Shown here piece after piece: positions 17,492-25,690 of a stretch of 64,000 bases of DNA. Source of the DNA: Methanotrichaceae archaeon (GTDB lineage Archaea > Halobacteriota > Methanosarcinia > Methanotrichales > Methanotrichaceae); assembly GCA_013178225.1 (NCBI GenBank), contig JABLXE010000009.1, positions 62,001 through 126,000 on the forward strand, in the 5' to 3' direction. The notes under the pieces were generated by a model, which was not told the origin of the DNA, did no database searches, and saw nothing but the letters and a program-made list of their open reading frames with translations. The number at the start of each line of letters is the position of its first letter. Position 1 is the first letter of the stretch. A program made the position numbers and the translations under genes.

Positions 17492-17809
17492 CTATCCGTC
17501 CAATTCCTTGTTTAGCCTGGCTATTGTTTGGAACAAGGTCTCATTTATCTCTTCGGATAAATCCATCTTAGGCCTTGCTTCCGGTTCCGCAGTTTCCCTC
17601 ACTATTCCCACGGCAATCATTGTTGGCGGCTCTACCTCTTTTAATTTCTTTAGCAGAAATAGCGCCTCCCCGCCGTAGTAACGGTTCAGGAATTCCCTGG
17701 CCTCCTCTTTCCAGGAATCAAATAGCATCCATGCCTCTTCCTCTTCGCCGTCTTTATAAATCCATACCTTCCTGCCAGGCTCAAAATTGAAGCTTCGTGA
17801 CATTTTCAT
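17492..17809 (-). CDS. Hypothetical protein, 105 residues
   Basis: No recognised family. The sequence is charged and helical (KDGEEEEAWMLFDSWKEEAREFLNRYYGGEAL), with no signal or membrane segment. A GGGGATGAAAATG run precedes the start and could serve as ribosome binding site. It is flanked by AT-rich gaps of 206 and 258 bases, so it is probably transcribed alone. Confidence 0.6.
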   Translation of the reverse strand: MKMSRSFNFEPGRKVWIYKDGEEEEAWMLFDSWKEEAREFLNRYYGGEALFLLKKLKEVEPPTMIAVGIVRETAEPEARPKMDLSEEINETLFQTIARLNKELDG

Positions 17810-18047
17810 CCCCTTTTCGGTATCTGTTACTTCGATAGTATAAAACTTTTTTGATATTAAAATAACTTATTAAAATATTGAATAACTTCGATCGCTTGTA
17901 GTATGAGTGATCGGACCAGCTCCTGGGAGTTGATTGCATGGATGAGTGAATTTTTTTGTGAGCATCTGCTCGCCTGCCCTACAATGGGAAATAGGGTTAG
18001 AGTTGCGCGCCCTCAACTCCCGGTGCTTTCATCTCATGCCTTGGATT

Positions 18048-18061
18048 CTGGCAATTGCCAG
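18048..18061. repeat. 14-base perfect palindrome downstream of rtcB
   Basis: CTGGCAATTGCCAG, 7 bases beyond the rtcB stop. Its core GGCAATTGCC recurs at 60434-60443. The 258-base gap around it also has GGGAGTTGA and TCAACTCCC about 80 bases apart, and an AGAGTTG/CAACTC hairpin. It may end or regulate the rtcB transcript; no function is established. Confidence 0.4.
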
Positions 18062-18067
18062 CTTGAT

Positions 18068-19489
18068 TTATCCCTTCGTCACTCCCAGCGGCACCAGCCG
18101 GGCGACTTTGGTGGCGATCCCCAGGTTGTGGACCACGTCCACCACCTCCACCGAGGGCTTGTACACCTGCGGAGCCTCCTCGGCCAGCATCTTGGGGTTG
18201 GTGGCCCGGACCTTGATTCCCTTTATGGAGAGTGAAGCCTTCACGTCCTGGCCGGTGTAGGTCTTGAGCGCCTGGCTGCGGCTCATGATCCTTCCCGCGC
18301 CGTGACAGGCCGATCCGAAGGTGAGGTCCAGGGCCCGGTCGTTTCCGCACAGTACGTAGGACGCGGTTCCCATGCTTCCCGGAATCAGCACCGGTTGGCC
18401 CACATCCCTGTACACCTCCGGCACCTCTTCCCGGCTGGGTCCAAAGGCCCGGGTCGCGCCCTTGCGGTGCACGTACAGCCTCTCCCGCCCGCCATCCACG
18501 TTGTGCTCCTCGATCTTGGCCACGTTGTGAGCCACGTCGTACACCAAATCCAGCTTGGGGGAGCCGAAATATTTGTCGAACACCTCTCGTGTCCAGTGGG
18601 CGATGATCTGCCGGTTGGCCCAGGCGTAGTTGGCAGCGCAGACCATGGCCCCGAAGTAGCTCTTGGCCTCCGGCGAGCCCAGGGGCGCGCAGGCCAGCTG
18701 CCTGTCGGGAATGTCGATCTTGTACTTTTGCACCGCCCTTCCCAGGACCTCCAGGTGGTCGGTGCAGATCTGGTGACCTGCCCCGCGAGAGCCGCAGTGG
18801 ATCATGACTGTGATCTGTCCCTTGAACAGCCCGAATTTTTTGGCGGTATTTTGGTCGAAGATCTCCTCGACCCGCTGAATCTCCAGGAAGTGGTTGCCGC
18901 TCCCAAGCGTTCCCAGCTGGGGGCGGCCGCGCTTGCGGGCCTTGACGCTCACCTGGGCCGGGTCCGCTCCGGCCATGGAGCCGTTCTCCTCGCAGTGCAC
19001 CAGGTCTTCTTTGGTGCCGTAGCCCTCCTCCACCGCCCATTTGGCTCCGGCCAGGAAGGACTCGGTCAGCTGCTTATCGGTGGCCCGAAGCCGTCCGGTG
19101 GCCCCGACGCCTGAAGGTACGGCCTCGAAGAGTGCGTCGACCAGGGTTGAGATCAGCGGCTGGACGGTCTTGTATTCCAGGTCGGAGCGCAGCAGCCGCA
19201 CCCCGCAGTTGATATCAAAGCCCACTCCGCCCGGACTGATGACCCCGCCGTCCTCGCGGAAGGCGGCCACTCCACCTATGGGAAAGCCGTAGCCCAGGTG
19301 GGCATCGGGCATGGCCATGGAAAATTTGACGATTCCAGGAAGCGTGGCCACATTGGCCACCTGGTCTATAGTTCCCGGTTCCACCAGGTCCAGCAGGGAT
19401 GAGGAGACGAATATCCTCCCCGGAACCCTCATTCCCGGCCGGTGGTCGAGGGGAACCTCGTAGATGTTCTCTTCAATCTTATTGAGCAT
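18068..19489 (-). CDS. rtcB: tRNA-splicing ligase RtcB
   Basis: Joins tRNA exon halves (2',3'-cyclic phosphate to 5'-OH ends) with GTP and Mn2+. The 473-residue length is that of an intein-free RtcB. Metal and GTP-site motifs: MPDAHLGYGFPIGG near 60, GVGFDINCGVRLLRSD near 88 (Cys ligand), LGSGNHFLEIQ near 197, HCGSRGAGHQ near 231, GSMGTASYVL near 375 and ACHGAGRIMSR near 399 (the His that forms the GMP adduct). The archease gene lies 3 bases upstream, so enzyme and cofactor are made together. Confidence 0.97.
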   Translation of the reverse strand: MLNKIEENIYEVPLDHRPGMRVPGRIFVSSSLLDLVEPGTIDQVANVATLPGIVKFSMAMPDAHLGYGFPIGGVAAFREDGGVISPGGVGFDINCGVRLLRSDLEYKTVQPLISTLVDALFEAVPSGVGATGRLRATDKQLTESFLAGAKWAVEEGYGTKEDLVHCEENGSMAGADPAQVSVKARKRGRPQLGTLGSGNHFLEIQRVEEIFDQNTAKKFGLFKGQITVMIHCGSRGAGHQICTDHLEVLGRAVQKYKIDIPDRQLACAPLGSPEAKSYFGAMVCAANYAWANRQIIAHWTREVFDKYFGSPKLDLVYDVAHNVAKIEEHNVDGGRERLYVHRKGATRAFGPSREEVPEVYRDVGQPVLIPGSMGTASYVLCGNDRALDLTFGSACHGAGRIMSRSQALKTYTGQDVKASLSIKGIKVRATNPKMLAEEAPQVYKPSVEVVDVVHNLGIATKVARLVPLGVTKG

Positions 19490-19492
19490 GAT

Positions 19493-19912
19493 TCACACAT
19501 CCAAAATGGCCTGCAAGCACCACAGGCTGTTCTTTTTTACCTGGAACTGATGCCAGGTCACGGCTTTGACTTCGCTCAAGAAGGAGTGTCGATCGAGGTC
19601 GATCGTCTCTCCTTCGATCTCCGCCTCCAGCGTCCATTCCCGATCCTGAGAGAGCCGCACCCGAAATTTCGAAAACACTGCCGACTCGGTCTCGAACAGG
19701 AAGACGATCTCCGAGAGCCAGCGGTAGGCCAATTGCTCCAGATCGGGGGCTTCCAGCGTCACCTTCCAGGTCTTGCCGGCTCTGACCTGGGAGGTGTCGA
19801 TCATGGCGTTGAAGAGGGCGGCCCCGGCGTTCTCCAGCATCTCCTCCGGGCTTTTTCCGTAGGCGCGGAACTTCACATCGGCGGTATGCTCCAGGTACTC
19901 GAAGGGCTTCAT
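19493..19912 (-). CDS. Archease, RtcB cofactor
   Basis: 139 residues. It speeds RtcB guanylylation and allows several turnovers. The signature EHTADVKFRAYGKSPEEMLENAGAALFNAM lies near the N-terminus; the archease acidic motif and the C-terminal ...KAVTWHQFQV...LWCLQAILDV with the terminal Asp are all present. It lies 3 bases upstream of rtcB in the same direction, the classic archaeal arrangement. Confidence 0.95.
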   Translation of the reverse strand: MKPFEYLEHTADVKFRAYGKSPEEMLENAGAALFNAMIDTSQVRAGKTWKVTLEAPDLEQLAYRWLSEIVFLFETESAVFSKFRVRLSQDREWTLEAEIEGETIDLDRHSFLSEVKAVTWHQFQVKKNSLWCLQAILDV

Positions 19913-19939
19913 CTGATAAATATTGGCCCGGCATAGGCT

Positions 19940-20845
19940 TTAAAAGCATTCCAGACCGCGCACCAGGCCCGCCTCCGCAGCCAGCCTCACAGCATCCCGA
20001 TACTCCGCCAGCGTTACTCGCCGGTCGAGCTCCGGATAGCGAAAGGCATCGTACACCGGACGGTACTGGGCCATTACGTTGAGGTAGGTGTTGGGGGATA
20101 TCTCTTCTGCCAGGAATCTGACCACCTCTGTGGTGCCGGCCAGGTCGTGGGGCAGCACCAGGTGGCGGACCAGCAGTCCTCTCACGGCAATCCCATCTTC
20201 GTCCAGCACCAGGTCGCCCACCTGCCGGTGCATCTCCTTTACGGCCGCCTTCATGTGCCTGGCATACTCGGGCGCGGCTGAGTACTTGCGGGCCAGCTCG
20301 TCTGAGCTGTACTTGGCATCGGGCATATAGATATCGATTATTCCCTCCAGCAGCTGCAGCGTCTCCACGCTGTCGTAGCCCCCGCTGTTGTAGATCAGAG
20401 GGACGGAGAGCCCTTCATCCCTGGCCAGCACCAGGGCTTCCAGGATCTGAGGCACCACGTGGCTGGGGGTCACGAAGTTGATGTTGTGACATCCATGATC
20501 CTGCAGCCTCAGCATCATCTGCGCCAGATCTCCGGCGCGGGTCTCCTTTCCACTGTCCTGCTGGCTGATGTCGTAGTTCTGGCAGAAGACGCAAGCGAGG
20601 TTGCAGCCGGAGAAGAAGATAGTTCCGGAGCCGCTGCTGCCGACCAGAGGTGGCTCTTCGCCGAAGTGGGGAGAATAGCTGTACACCTTGGCCAGTCGGC
20701 CGATGCGGCAGAATCCTCGCTCGTCTTTGAGCCGGTTTATGCGGCAGCGGCGGGGACAGATCTGACAGGCCTGTAGCCTTGAGATCGCTTCACAGGCACG
20801 ATCTTCCAGGACTTCGGCCGGCAGCTGATTGTAGCTGGCGATCAT
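19940..20845 (-). CDS. Radical SAM protein, PflX/COG1313 type
   Basis: 301 residues. The radical SAM cluster is FFSGCNLACVFCQNYDIS (C-x3-C-x2-C) near residue 80. An N-terminal Cys group CQICPRRCRINR...GFCRIG near 31-49 suggests a further metal site. The family resembles pyruvate formate-lyase activase and is called PflX; its substrate is not known. It precedes archease and rtcB on the same strand with a 27-base gap, so it may share their transcript; a role in RNA repair would be inference only. Confidence 0.85.
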   Translation of the reverse strand: MIASYNQLPAEVLEDRACEAISRLQACQICPRRCRINRLKDERGFCRIGRLAKVYSYSPHFGEEPPLVGSSGSGTIFFSGCNLACVFCQNYDISQQDSGKETRAGDLAQMMLRLQDHGCHNINFVTPSHVVPQILEALVLARDEGLSVPLIYNSGGYDSVETLQLLEGIIDIYMPDAKYSSDELARKYSAAPEYARHMKAAVKEMHRQVGDLVLDEDGIAVRGLLVRHLVLPHDLAGTTEVVRFLAEEISPNTYLNVMAQYRPVYDAFRYPELDRRVTLAEYRDAVRLAAEAGLVRGLECF

Positions 20846-20894
20846 TTACAAGCAATACCTAAGGATAATAATGCTAAAAATAATTAATGACTCT

Positions 20895-20977
20895 GGGCGG
20901 CTTCCAGGGGCAGGTCCCGGGAGGCTTACCGGATGTTAGGCCTCTGCCCTTCTGAGCGGTACAGATAGTCGCCCGGC
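20895..20977. other. Noncoding gap with a nested hairpin, possible structured RNA
   Basis: The 277 bases between the radical SAM gene and serS hold no convincing gene. Within them GGGCA (20908-20912) plus GAGGC (20921-20925) can pair with GCCTC-TGCCC (20940-20949), and GGGCG (20895-20899) with CGCCC near 20973-20977, giving a nested fold. The strand cannot be told. It does not match the RNase P, SRP or tRNA signatures I know. Confidence 0.3.
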
Positions 20978-21122
20978 CAGACTTCCGGAAAATGAGGCAC
21001 AGAACTTGGGACATGTCGAGACCGGTCCTTCATCCTGAACTTGGGCGGGAGTGTGGGAATTAGGTCTACCTTGCGTTCCAAGAATCGAACAGCTGAACGT
21101 CAGAAAAAATCTAGTGCAGGGA

Positions 21123-22622
21123 TCAGAGGAACCTGATCCCCTGTGGCATCTCGCCGAAGCGCTTTCGGAAGGCATCCGGCCAGTTCGCAGGGTCCAGCCC
21201 CTTCTGGCTCAGGAAGGCCGAAGTCCAGCGCTCCAGGCCCACACCGCTGCACCCGGACCAGAGCGAATCTCCTGATTGGGATTTGACGGTGAAGCCCTTG
21301 GGGTACTTCTCGCCGTTCACCGACAGGTTCTGGAACTCGATCCAGTTGCCGTTGTAGGGAAGAACCGCCTCGTAGTCCACGGTTCCGGCCCCGGCCATCT
21401 CCGAGAGCCCGGTCTTTCCCTCCTGGGCCATGAACCAGGGAGTGACCCAGGCCATCCTCCAGGTGAGCTCCAGGATGTCCTCGAAGATGTGACTGTAGCA
21501 GGCCTTCAGCTTCTCGGCCTCTTCCAGGGTCTGCTCTTTGGTTCCCAGCCACACGATCTCGATCCGGTGAAACTCGTCCACCCTCTCGATGCCGTGAATG
21601 CCGCCGGATTCGTAGCGGTGACTGGTTCCGGAGCGGTCGAACACCTTCACCGGCAGCTCGTTGGAAGGAAGAGTTGTGCCCTGCAAAAAGCCCCAGAAGG
21701 TGGGACACTGGGCGTAGCACATGCCGCCGATGGGAACATCGATCTTCTCCTTGACCAGCTCCAAAGGCACCTCGTGGGTCACCTTGTAGTAGTCCATGAC
21801 CTCTTCCCAGAAGGCCGGGTCGCGGGTCTTGGGAGGACAGACGAAGTAGATCTCCGGATATACGCCCTGAGCGTGCCCGCTCTTCTTCCAGACGTCCCAG
21901 GTGTCCAGCTTGGGAAAGATCATCTCCCGGTAGCCCAAAGGCCGGATGATCTCGTCCAGCACTATCTGCTCGAAGGTGCGGAACACGTGGGTAGCTTCAG
22001 GACCGTAGATCCACTGGCCTCGGGAAGCTCCGTGCTTGATCCAGCCCTGCTTGACCATCTCCTCCGTCGGGTCGCGGCTGAACTTGGGCTCCCGAGCAAC
22101 GCTTTCCCAGAGCAGCTCCCAGTGCTCGGCCTTGCCGCCGTAGGTCTGCAGCTTCTCTTCCAGCAGGCTCACGATGCGGTCAGGAATGCGGTTCTCGATC
22201 TCAGACTGGCCCAGGGTTCCTGCAGGACCCACGTCCAGCTCTAGGTAGAGCCAGCCGTTCTCGAATTTCATATCCCGCACGTAGGGTATCTTGTGCTCGA
22301 TTGGGCGGTCGGACTCAACCTCTATCTGGAACCTGTTCAGGTCAAAGCCGCGCACTCCGATGCGGTGCTTCTTTCCCAGCAGCTCGGAGAGCGGCCGGCG
22401 CAGCCTCAGCAGGGCGTCGTGGGCGCGGACAAAGCGGTCGCTCTCGATGGTCAGATCGATTCGGTTTTTATCAAGTTTCCAGTTGATTATTCGGGCGCCA
22501 TGCCCCTCTGGCGCGCCCTTTTGCAAGATCGGGCCTGATTCGTCCAGGAACTTGGCGATGTCCACTTCTGCGGCTGAGGCATCGCCGCTCAGACGAAAGC
22601 TGGCCTCCAGGTGAAATTTCAT
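21123..22622 (-). CDS. serS: Methanogen-type (type 2) seryl-tRNA synthetase
   Basis: Charges tRNA-Ser. The 499 residues match the rare SerS2 class found in methanogens, not the common form. Instead of the long coiled-coil arm, the N-terminal 165 residues form the idiosyncratic tRNA-binding domain. Class II core: [19 protein letters not shown], then the zinc ligand Cys in [12 protein letters not shown] near 307, an acidic ligand in the EFHRIEIVW region, and the third Cys in [14 protein letters not shown] near 461, matching the Cys-Glu-Cys site known for this class. The start overlaps pcc1 as ATGA. Confidence 0.95.
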   Translation of the reverse strand: MKFHLEASFRLSGDASAAEVDIAKFLDESGPILQKGAPEGHGARIINWKLDKNRIDLTIESDRFVRAHDALLRLRRPLSELLGKKHRIGVRGFDLNRFQIEVESDRPIEHKIPYVRDMKFENGWLYLELDVGPAGTLGQSEIENRIPDRIVSLLEEKLQTYGGKAEHWELLWESVAREPKFSRDPTEEMVKQGWIKHGASRGQWIYGPEATHVFRTFEQIVLDEIIRPLGYREMIFPKLDTWDVWKKSGHAQGVYPEIYFVCPPKTRDPAFWEEVMDYYKVTHEVPLELVKEKIDVPIGGMCYAQCPTFWGFLQGTTLPSNELPVKVFDRSGTSHRYESGGIHGIERVDEFHRIEIVWLGTKEQTLEEAEKLKACYSHIFEDILELTWRMAWVTPWFMAQEGKTGLSEMAGAGTVDYEAVLPYNGNWIEFQNLSVNGEKYPKGFTVKSQSGDSLWSGCSGVGLERWTSAFLSQKGLDPANWPDAFRKRFGEMPQGIRFL

Positions 22623-22840
22623 CTCTCCTCCAGAGAGACTAGCGTCTCTTCAGCTATTTTAATATTCATGAGCAGATCATCGGCCGTGGACAGCAGAGTG
22701 CCTGTCTTCTCCACAGCGAAGGTGAGACTGAAGCAGTCTTCAGTCACGTCCAGGTGCATTCCGGGAAGGTTGTCGGGCTCTAGCGATCTGGCGATCTCTT
22801 CTGCGCCCTTCCCGCAAAAGACCATCCGGGCCCGGATCAT
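22619..22840 (-). CDS. pcc1: KEOPS complex subunit Pcc1
   Basis: 73 residues, the usual size of archaeal Pcc1, which forms the dimer core of the KEOPS complex that makes t6A37 in tRNA. The C-terminal helix ([19 protein letters not shown]) and the two-strand start match. It overlaps recJ (4 bases) and serS (4 bases). The order rps15-recJ-pcc1 is a known archaeal gene neighbourhood, which supports the call for so short a protein. Confidence 0.82.
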   Translation of the reverse strand: MIRARMVFCGKGAEEIARSLEPDNLPGMHLDVTEDCFSLTFAVEKTGTLLSTADDLLMNIKIAEETLVSLEER

Positions 22841-24138
22841 GCGGAACCTGCGGATGCGGCTGAAAGCTGCTCTCCAACCATCTGGTCCACCAGGGCCAGG
22901 AACCGGTCCTCGGTTCCGGGAGGAACTGCAGCTCCGCTGGCCACGGTGTGCCCGCCGCCGTTTCCGCCTACCGCTTCGGCGGCGCTCTTCAGGGCGATTG
23001 AGAGGTCCAGTCCGGAGGCCACCAGAAGCTTGTTCCCACGGGCCGATACCTTGACTATGTCCTCCTTGCGGTTCAGGGTGAGAAGCGGCCGGTCGGTGTA
23101 GAGGTAGCGAATGCCCAGGCCGGACACTATCGCACCAGCCTCCATGTCGTCCAGCAGCAGGTAACGGATGTTCTTCAGGTCCTTGTGCTGGTCCCGCAGC
23201 AGCCTGATCTCCCGCAGGATGTGGCCGCGATACTCAGAGGCGAACTTCTGTGCCTCCGGCAGAGCGCTCCGGTCCCGAAGGCACAGGGTTAGCCCCAGTC
23301 CTGGCACCTCCCTGTTCCCGCAGGCGTTCAGCAGCTGGACCATCTCCAGCGAGTTTTCCACTACCTCTCGCTTGAGCCTGATCACTTCTCCGATCACGGA
23401 ATCGGCGGCAAAGCTTCCCTGAACCAGCAGCTTGAGGGTAAGAGCGGTGCACAGCCTGGAAAGCATGTCTCCTTCCAGGCTCTGGACTTCGCCCTCCACC
23501 TTCAGCGACCGGAGAAACTCCCGGATCTTCTCGGAATCGCCGGTGATATCCATCAACGGCTCCACGGAGCGCGAAAAGACCTCTTCTGCCGGGCCGTCTT
23601 CGGACATCTTCAGGCCGGCTCTGACCTCCACGGCACCTGCAGATACGGCCTCTTCCAGTATGGCCCTGTTAGCGCCGACCATGGCCTGCCGGTCTCCCAT
23701 GGCTCCCACCAGGGCCAGGCCGGCCAGATCGGCGTTGTCTCCCATGTGGCGAACCACAGAATAGACGGTGCCTGCGGCGCTGAGCTCAAACGCCCCGTCT
23801 ATTCCGAAGAGATGGGGGTTCAAGTGCATGCAGGGAAGAGTTCCCACCGGGCGGTGGTGGTCCAAGACGAAGCAGTCCCCCTTCACCCGGGAGATCAGCT
23901 CCGGCTTGCCGCTGCCCATATCGCAAAAGACCATCGGCCCCTCCAGCGAGTCGACCACCTTCTGGTCCAGCCGGTTTAGAAGCGTAGCTTGAAACGGTAT
24001 TCCTGCTCTCAAAAGAGCGTTGCAGATCAGACCTGCTGAGGTGATCCCGTCGGCATCGTTGTGCGAGATCACCCGCATGCTGTCGCAACGCAAGATCGAA
24101 TTGGCGATGGTGTTTGCAGTCTTGTCGAGCCTATTCAT
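22837..24138 (-). CDS. recJ: Archaeal RecJ-like single-strand exonuclease (DHH/DHHA1 family)
   Basis: 433 residues. DHH phosphoesterase motifs: ISHNDADGITSAG near 24-36, FCDMGSGKPE near 72, VLDHH near 90-94, and the DHHA1 motif GGNGGGHTVASGA near 396. Archaeal members (RecJ/GAN) associate with GINS at the replication fork or act in repair. It overlaps rps15 by 4 bases upstream and pcc1 by 4 downstream. Confidence 0.9.
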   Translation of the reverse strand: MNRLDKTANTIANSILRCDSMRVISHNDADGITSAGLICNALLRAGIPFQATLLNRLDQKVVDSLEGPMVFCDMGSGKPELISRVKGDCFVLDHHRPVGTLPCMHLNPHLFGIDGAFELSAAGTVYSVVRHMGDNADLAGLALVGAMGDRQAMVGANRAILEEAVSAGAVEVRAGLKMSEDGPAEEVFSRSVEPLMDITGDSEKIREFLRSLKVEGEVQSLEGDMLSRLCTALTLKLLVQGSFAADSVIGEVIRLKREVVENSLEMVQLLNACGNREVPGLGLTLCLRDRSALPEAQKFASEYRGHILREIRLLRDQHKDLKNIRYLLLDDMEAGAIVSGLGIRYLYTDRPLLTLNRKEDIVKVSARGNKLLVASGLDLSIALKSAAEAVGGNGGGHTVASGAAVPPGTEDRFLALVDQMVGEQLSAASAGSA

Positions 24139-24590
24139 GTAACAAGCATCTCAGCGATCTCTGGCTTGTACTCCCAGCCCTTGGCTAGCCTTCCCGAGCT
24201 GTGGTAGTATCGCACCATCCGTCTGATCTTGCTCTCGATGAGCTGCAGCGCCCTCTTATTGTGGACATCTTTAGCATTGTTCTTCAGGTGTCTCCTGATG
24301 TGCAGGGCCCTCCTCATGAGGTTTCCCAAATCCTCCGGTATCTCCGGAAGGGCACTGTTGTCCTTGAGGACGCGGTTCAGGTTCTTGCCCGTGATGAGCT
24401 TTACGCTCGGTATTCCGTATTGATCTCTCAGCGTGAGGCCTATTTTACTGGGCGATAGGCCGGTGTTGTGAAGCTTCATAATGAGCTTCTCGAGCTCCTC
24501 TTTGGATGTGTCACACCACTCCGGGTTCTTGGCAATCGCCGGAGGTCGTGATCTAGAGGAACCCTTCTTTCGGCTGTGCATTCTGGCCAT
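24135..24590 (-). CDS. rps15: 30S ribosomal protein uS15
   Basis: 151 residues, the archaeal and eukaryotic long form. N-terminal MARMHSRKKGSSRSRPP, then the archaeal extension with EELEKLIMKLHNTGLSPSKIG and the conserved core LRDQYGIPSVK, HNKRALQLIESKIRRMVRYY. The gene heads the operon that continues with recJ, pcc1 and serS. GAGGAT lies 7 bases before the ATG, and a TTTTTATT stretch near 24650 may be its TATA box. Confidence 0.97.
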   Translation of the reverse strand: MARMHSRKKGSSRSRPPAIAKNPEWCDTSKEELEKLIMKLHNTGLSPSKIGLTLRDQYGIPSVKLITGKNLNRVLKDNSALPEIPEDLGNLMRRALHIRRHLKNNAKDVHNKRALQLIESKIRRMVRYYHSSGRLAKGWEYKPEIAEMLVT

Positions 24591-24708
24591 TTTTTATCCT
24601 CATAGAATTCATAAATGCGAAGGCATTAACCTCCTGGCCACATGGAATAAAAATCTTGCGCCGCGGCCTCGCATCCGCCCGGCCGTGCTAGAACTTGACA
24701 CTGCCATG

Positions 24709-24718
24709 TTTTATAAAC
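24709..24718 (+). promoter_or_regulatory. TATA box of the DUF116 gene
   Basis: TTTTATAAAC with its centre about 27 bases upstream of the ATG at 24740. This implies a leaderless transcript and rules against the earlier in-frame ATG at 24695, which lies before the box. Confidence 0.6.
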
Positions 24719-24739
24719 CCTGAGCATAACTCACAGTTC

Positions 24740-25408
24740 ATGCTCATCGGGTACCTGGATCATCTCTTCTACCTAGTGGGCAAGTCTGTGGTTCTTCTAG
24801 CGGCACTGGTACTGATTCTTTCCATTATCGGGGCCGTGCTCATCCTGTACTCATTTAGGACCGGCCATTTCTTCGCGGCCAAGCTCATGCTCATCAGCAT
24901 CAGCCTGCTGGAGAGCGTGATAAAGCCCATCTTCTGGCTGATGCGGGCGGACTACACAATCGTGGACGATGTTGGGGTGCGCTTGAGAAACTACGTCAAC
25001 CGGACCAAGTTTCTGGAGGTGCCGATCGAGAAGAGGTTCATATTCATGCCCCAGTGCGTGCGCAGCACGGAGTGTCCCGCCAAGCTGACTCCGGAGGGCA
25101 TCAAATGCGTGAATTGCGGCCGTTGCGAGGTTGGGGAGGCCAAGAGGAGGGCGGAATCCATGGGCTACAAGTTCTTCATAGTCCCCGGCTCGAGCTTCAT
25201 AAAGAGGATTATCAAGAAATACCGGCCGGGGGCCATCGTTGGCGTGGGCTGCCAGATGGAGATCAAGGAGGGCCTGGACCTCTGCCACAGCCACGATATA
25301 CCGGCTCAAGGGGTGCCCTTAACAAAATCTGGATGCGTAGCCACAACTCTGGATTGGGATCAGCTCTATGATGTCATATCCGACCAAGCCGGAGCGGGGA
25401 AAAATTAG
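24740..25408 (+). CDS. DUF116 family membrane-anchored Cys protein
   Basis: 222 residues beginning MLIGYLDHLFYLVGK. Two hydrophobic helices in the first 70 residues anchor it; the rest is soluble. Cys motif FMPQCVRSTECPAKLTPEGIKCVNCGRC near 107-134, plus GVGCQMEIKEGLDLC and KSGCVAT near the C-terminus, suggests an Fe-S or other metal site. DUF116 is widespread in methanogens and anaerobes with unknown function. The start was chosen by the TATA box spacing. Confidence 0.85.
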   Translation: MLIGYLDHLFYLVGKSVVLLAALVLILSIIGAVLILYSFRTGHFFAAKLMLISISLLESVIKPIFWLMRADYTIVDDVGVRLRNYVNRTKFLEVPIEKRFIFMPQCVRSTECPAKLTPEGIKCVNCGRCEVGEAKRRAESMGYKFFIVPGSSFIKRIIKKYRPGAIVGVGCQMEIKEGLDLCHSHDIPAQGVPLTKSGCVATTLDWDQLYDVISDQAGAGKN

Positions 25409-25436
25409 TCGTTAAAAAAAGGAATGAGCGGCGCAA

Positions 25437-25613
25437 TTATTCCATGCTGATGGCTTCGGATGGACAAGCCTCGACGCAGGTGCCGCACTCGTTGCACTTT
25501 TCCTTGTCAACTACTGCTATTTCTTCGTCGTCCAGGGAGATGGCTTCTTGGGGGCACTCCTCGACGCACGTTCCACAGCTTACACATTCCTCTCTGTTGA
25601 CTACTGCTACCAT
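25437..25613 (-). CDS. 2[4Fe-4S] ferredoxin
   Basis: 58 residues with two C-x2-C-x2-C-x3-C clusters ([12 protein letters not shown] and [12 protein letters not shown]), so it should carry two [4Fe-4S] clusters and act as a low-potential electron carrier. The frame is open 5 codons upstream from a TTG, but GGAGG sits just before the ATG at 25613, so that is the start. It lies just downstream of nrdD on the same strand and might supply electrons to it or its activase; that is inference. Confidence 0.92.
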   Translation of the reverse strand: MVAVVNREECVSCGTCVEECPQEAISLDDEEIAVVDKEKCNECGTCVEACPSEAISME

Positions 25614-25690
25614 TATTTTGTCCTCCAATTTGCCGCACTGGCAAATTCACCAGTAGGTATATCCGATATATAGTTTTCGTCAGGCATCGC

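Noticed and set aside
20936-21175. 79-codon minus frame between the radical SAM gene and serS
   Set aside because: Ser/Pro/Arg-rich composition typical of noncoding GC-rich DNA; no domain.
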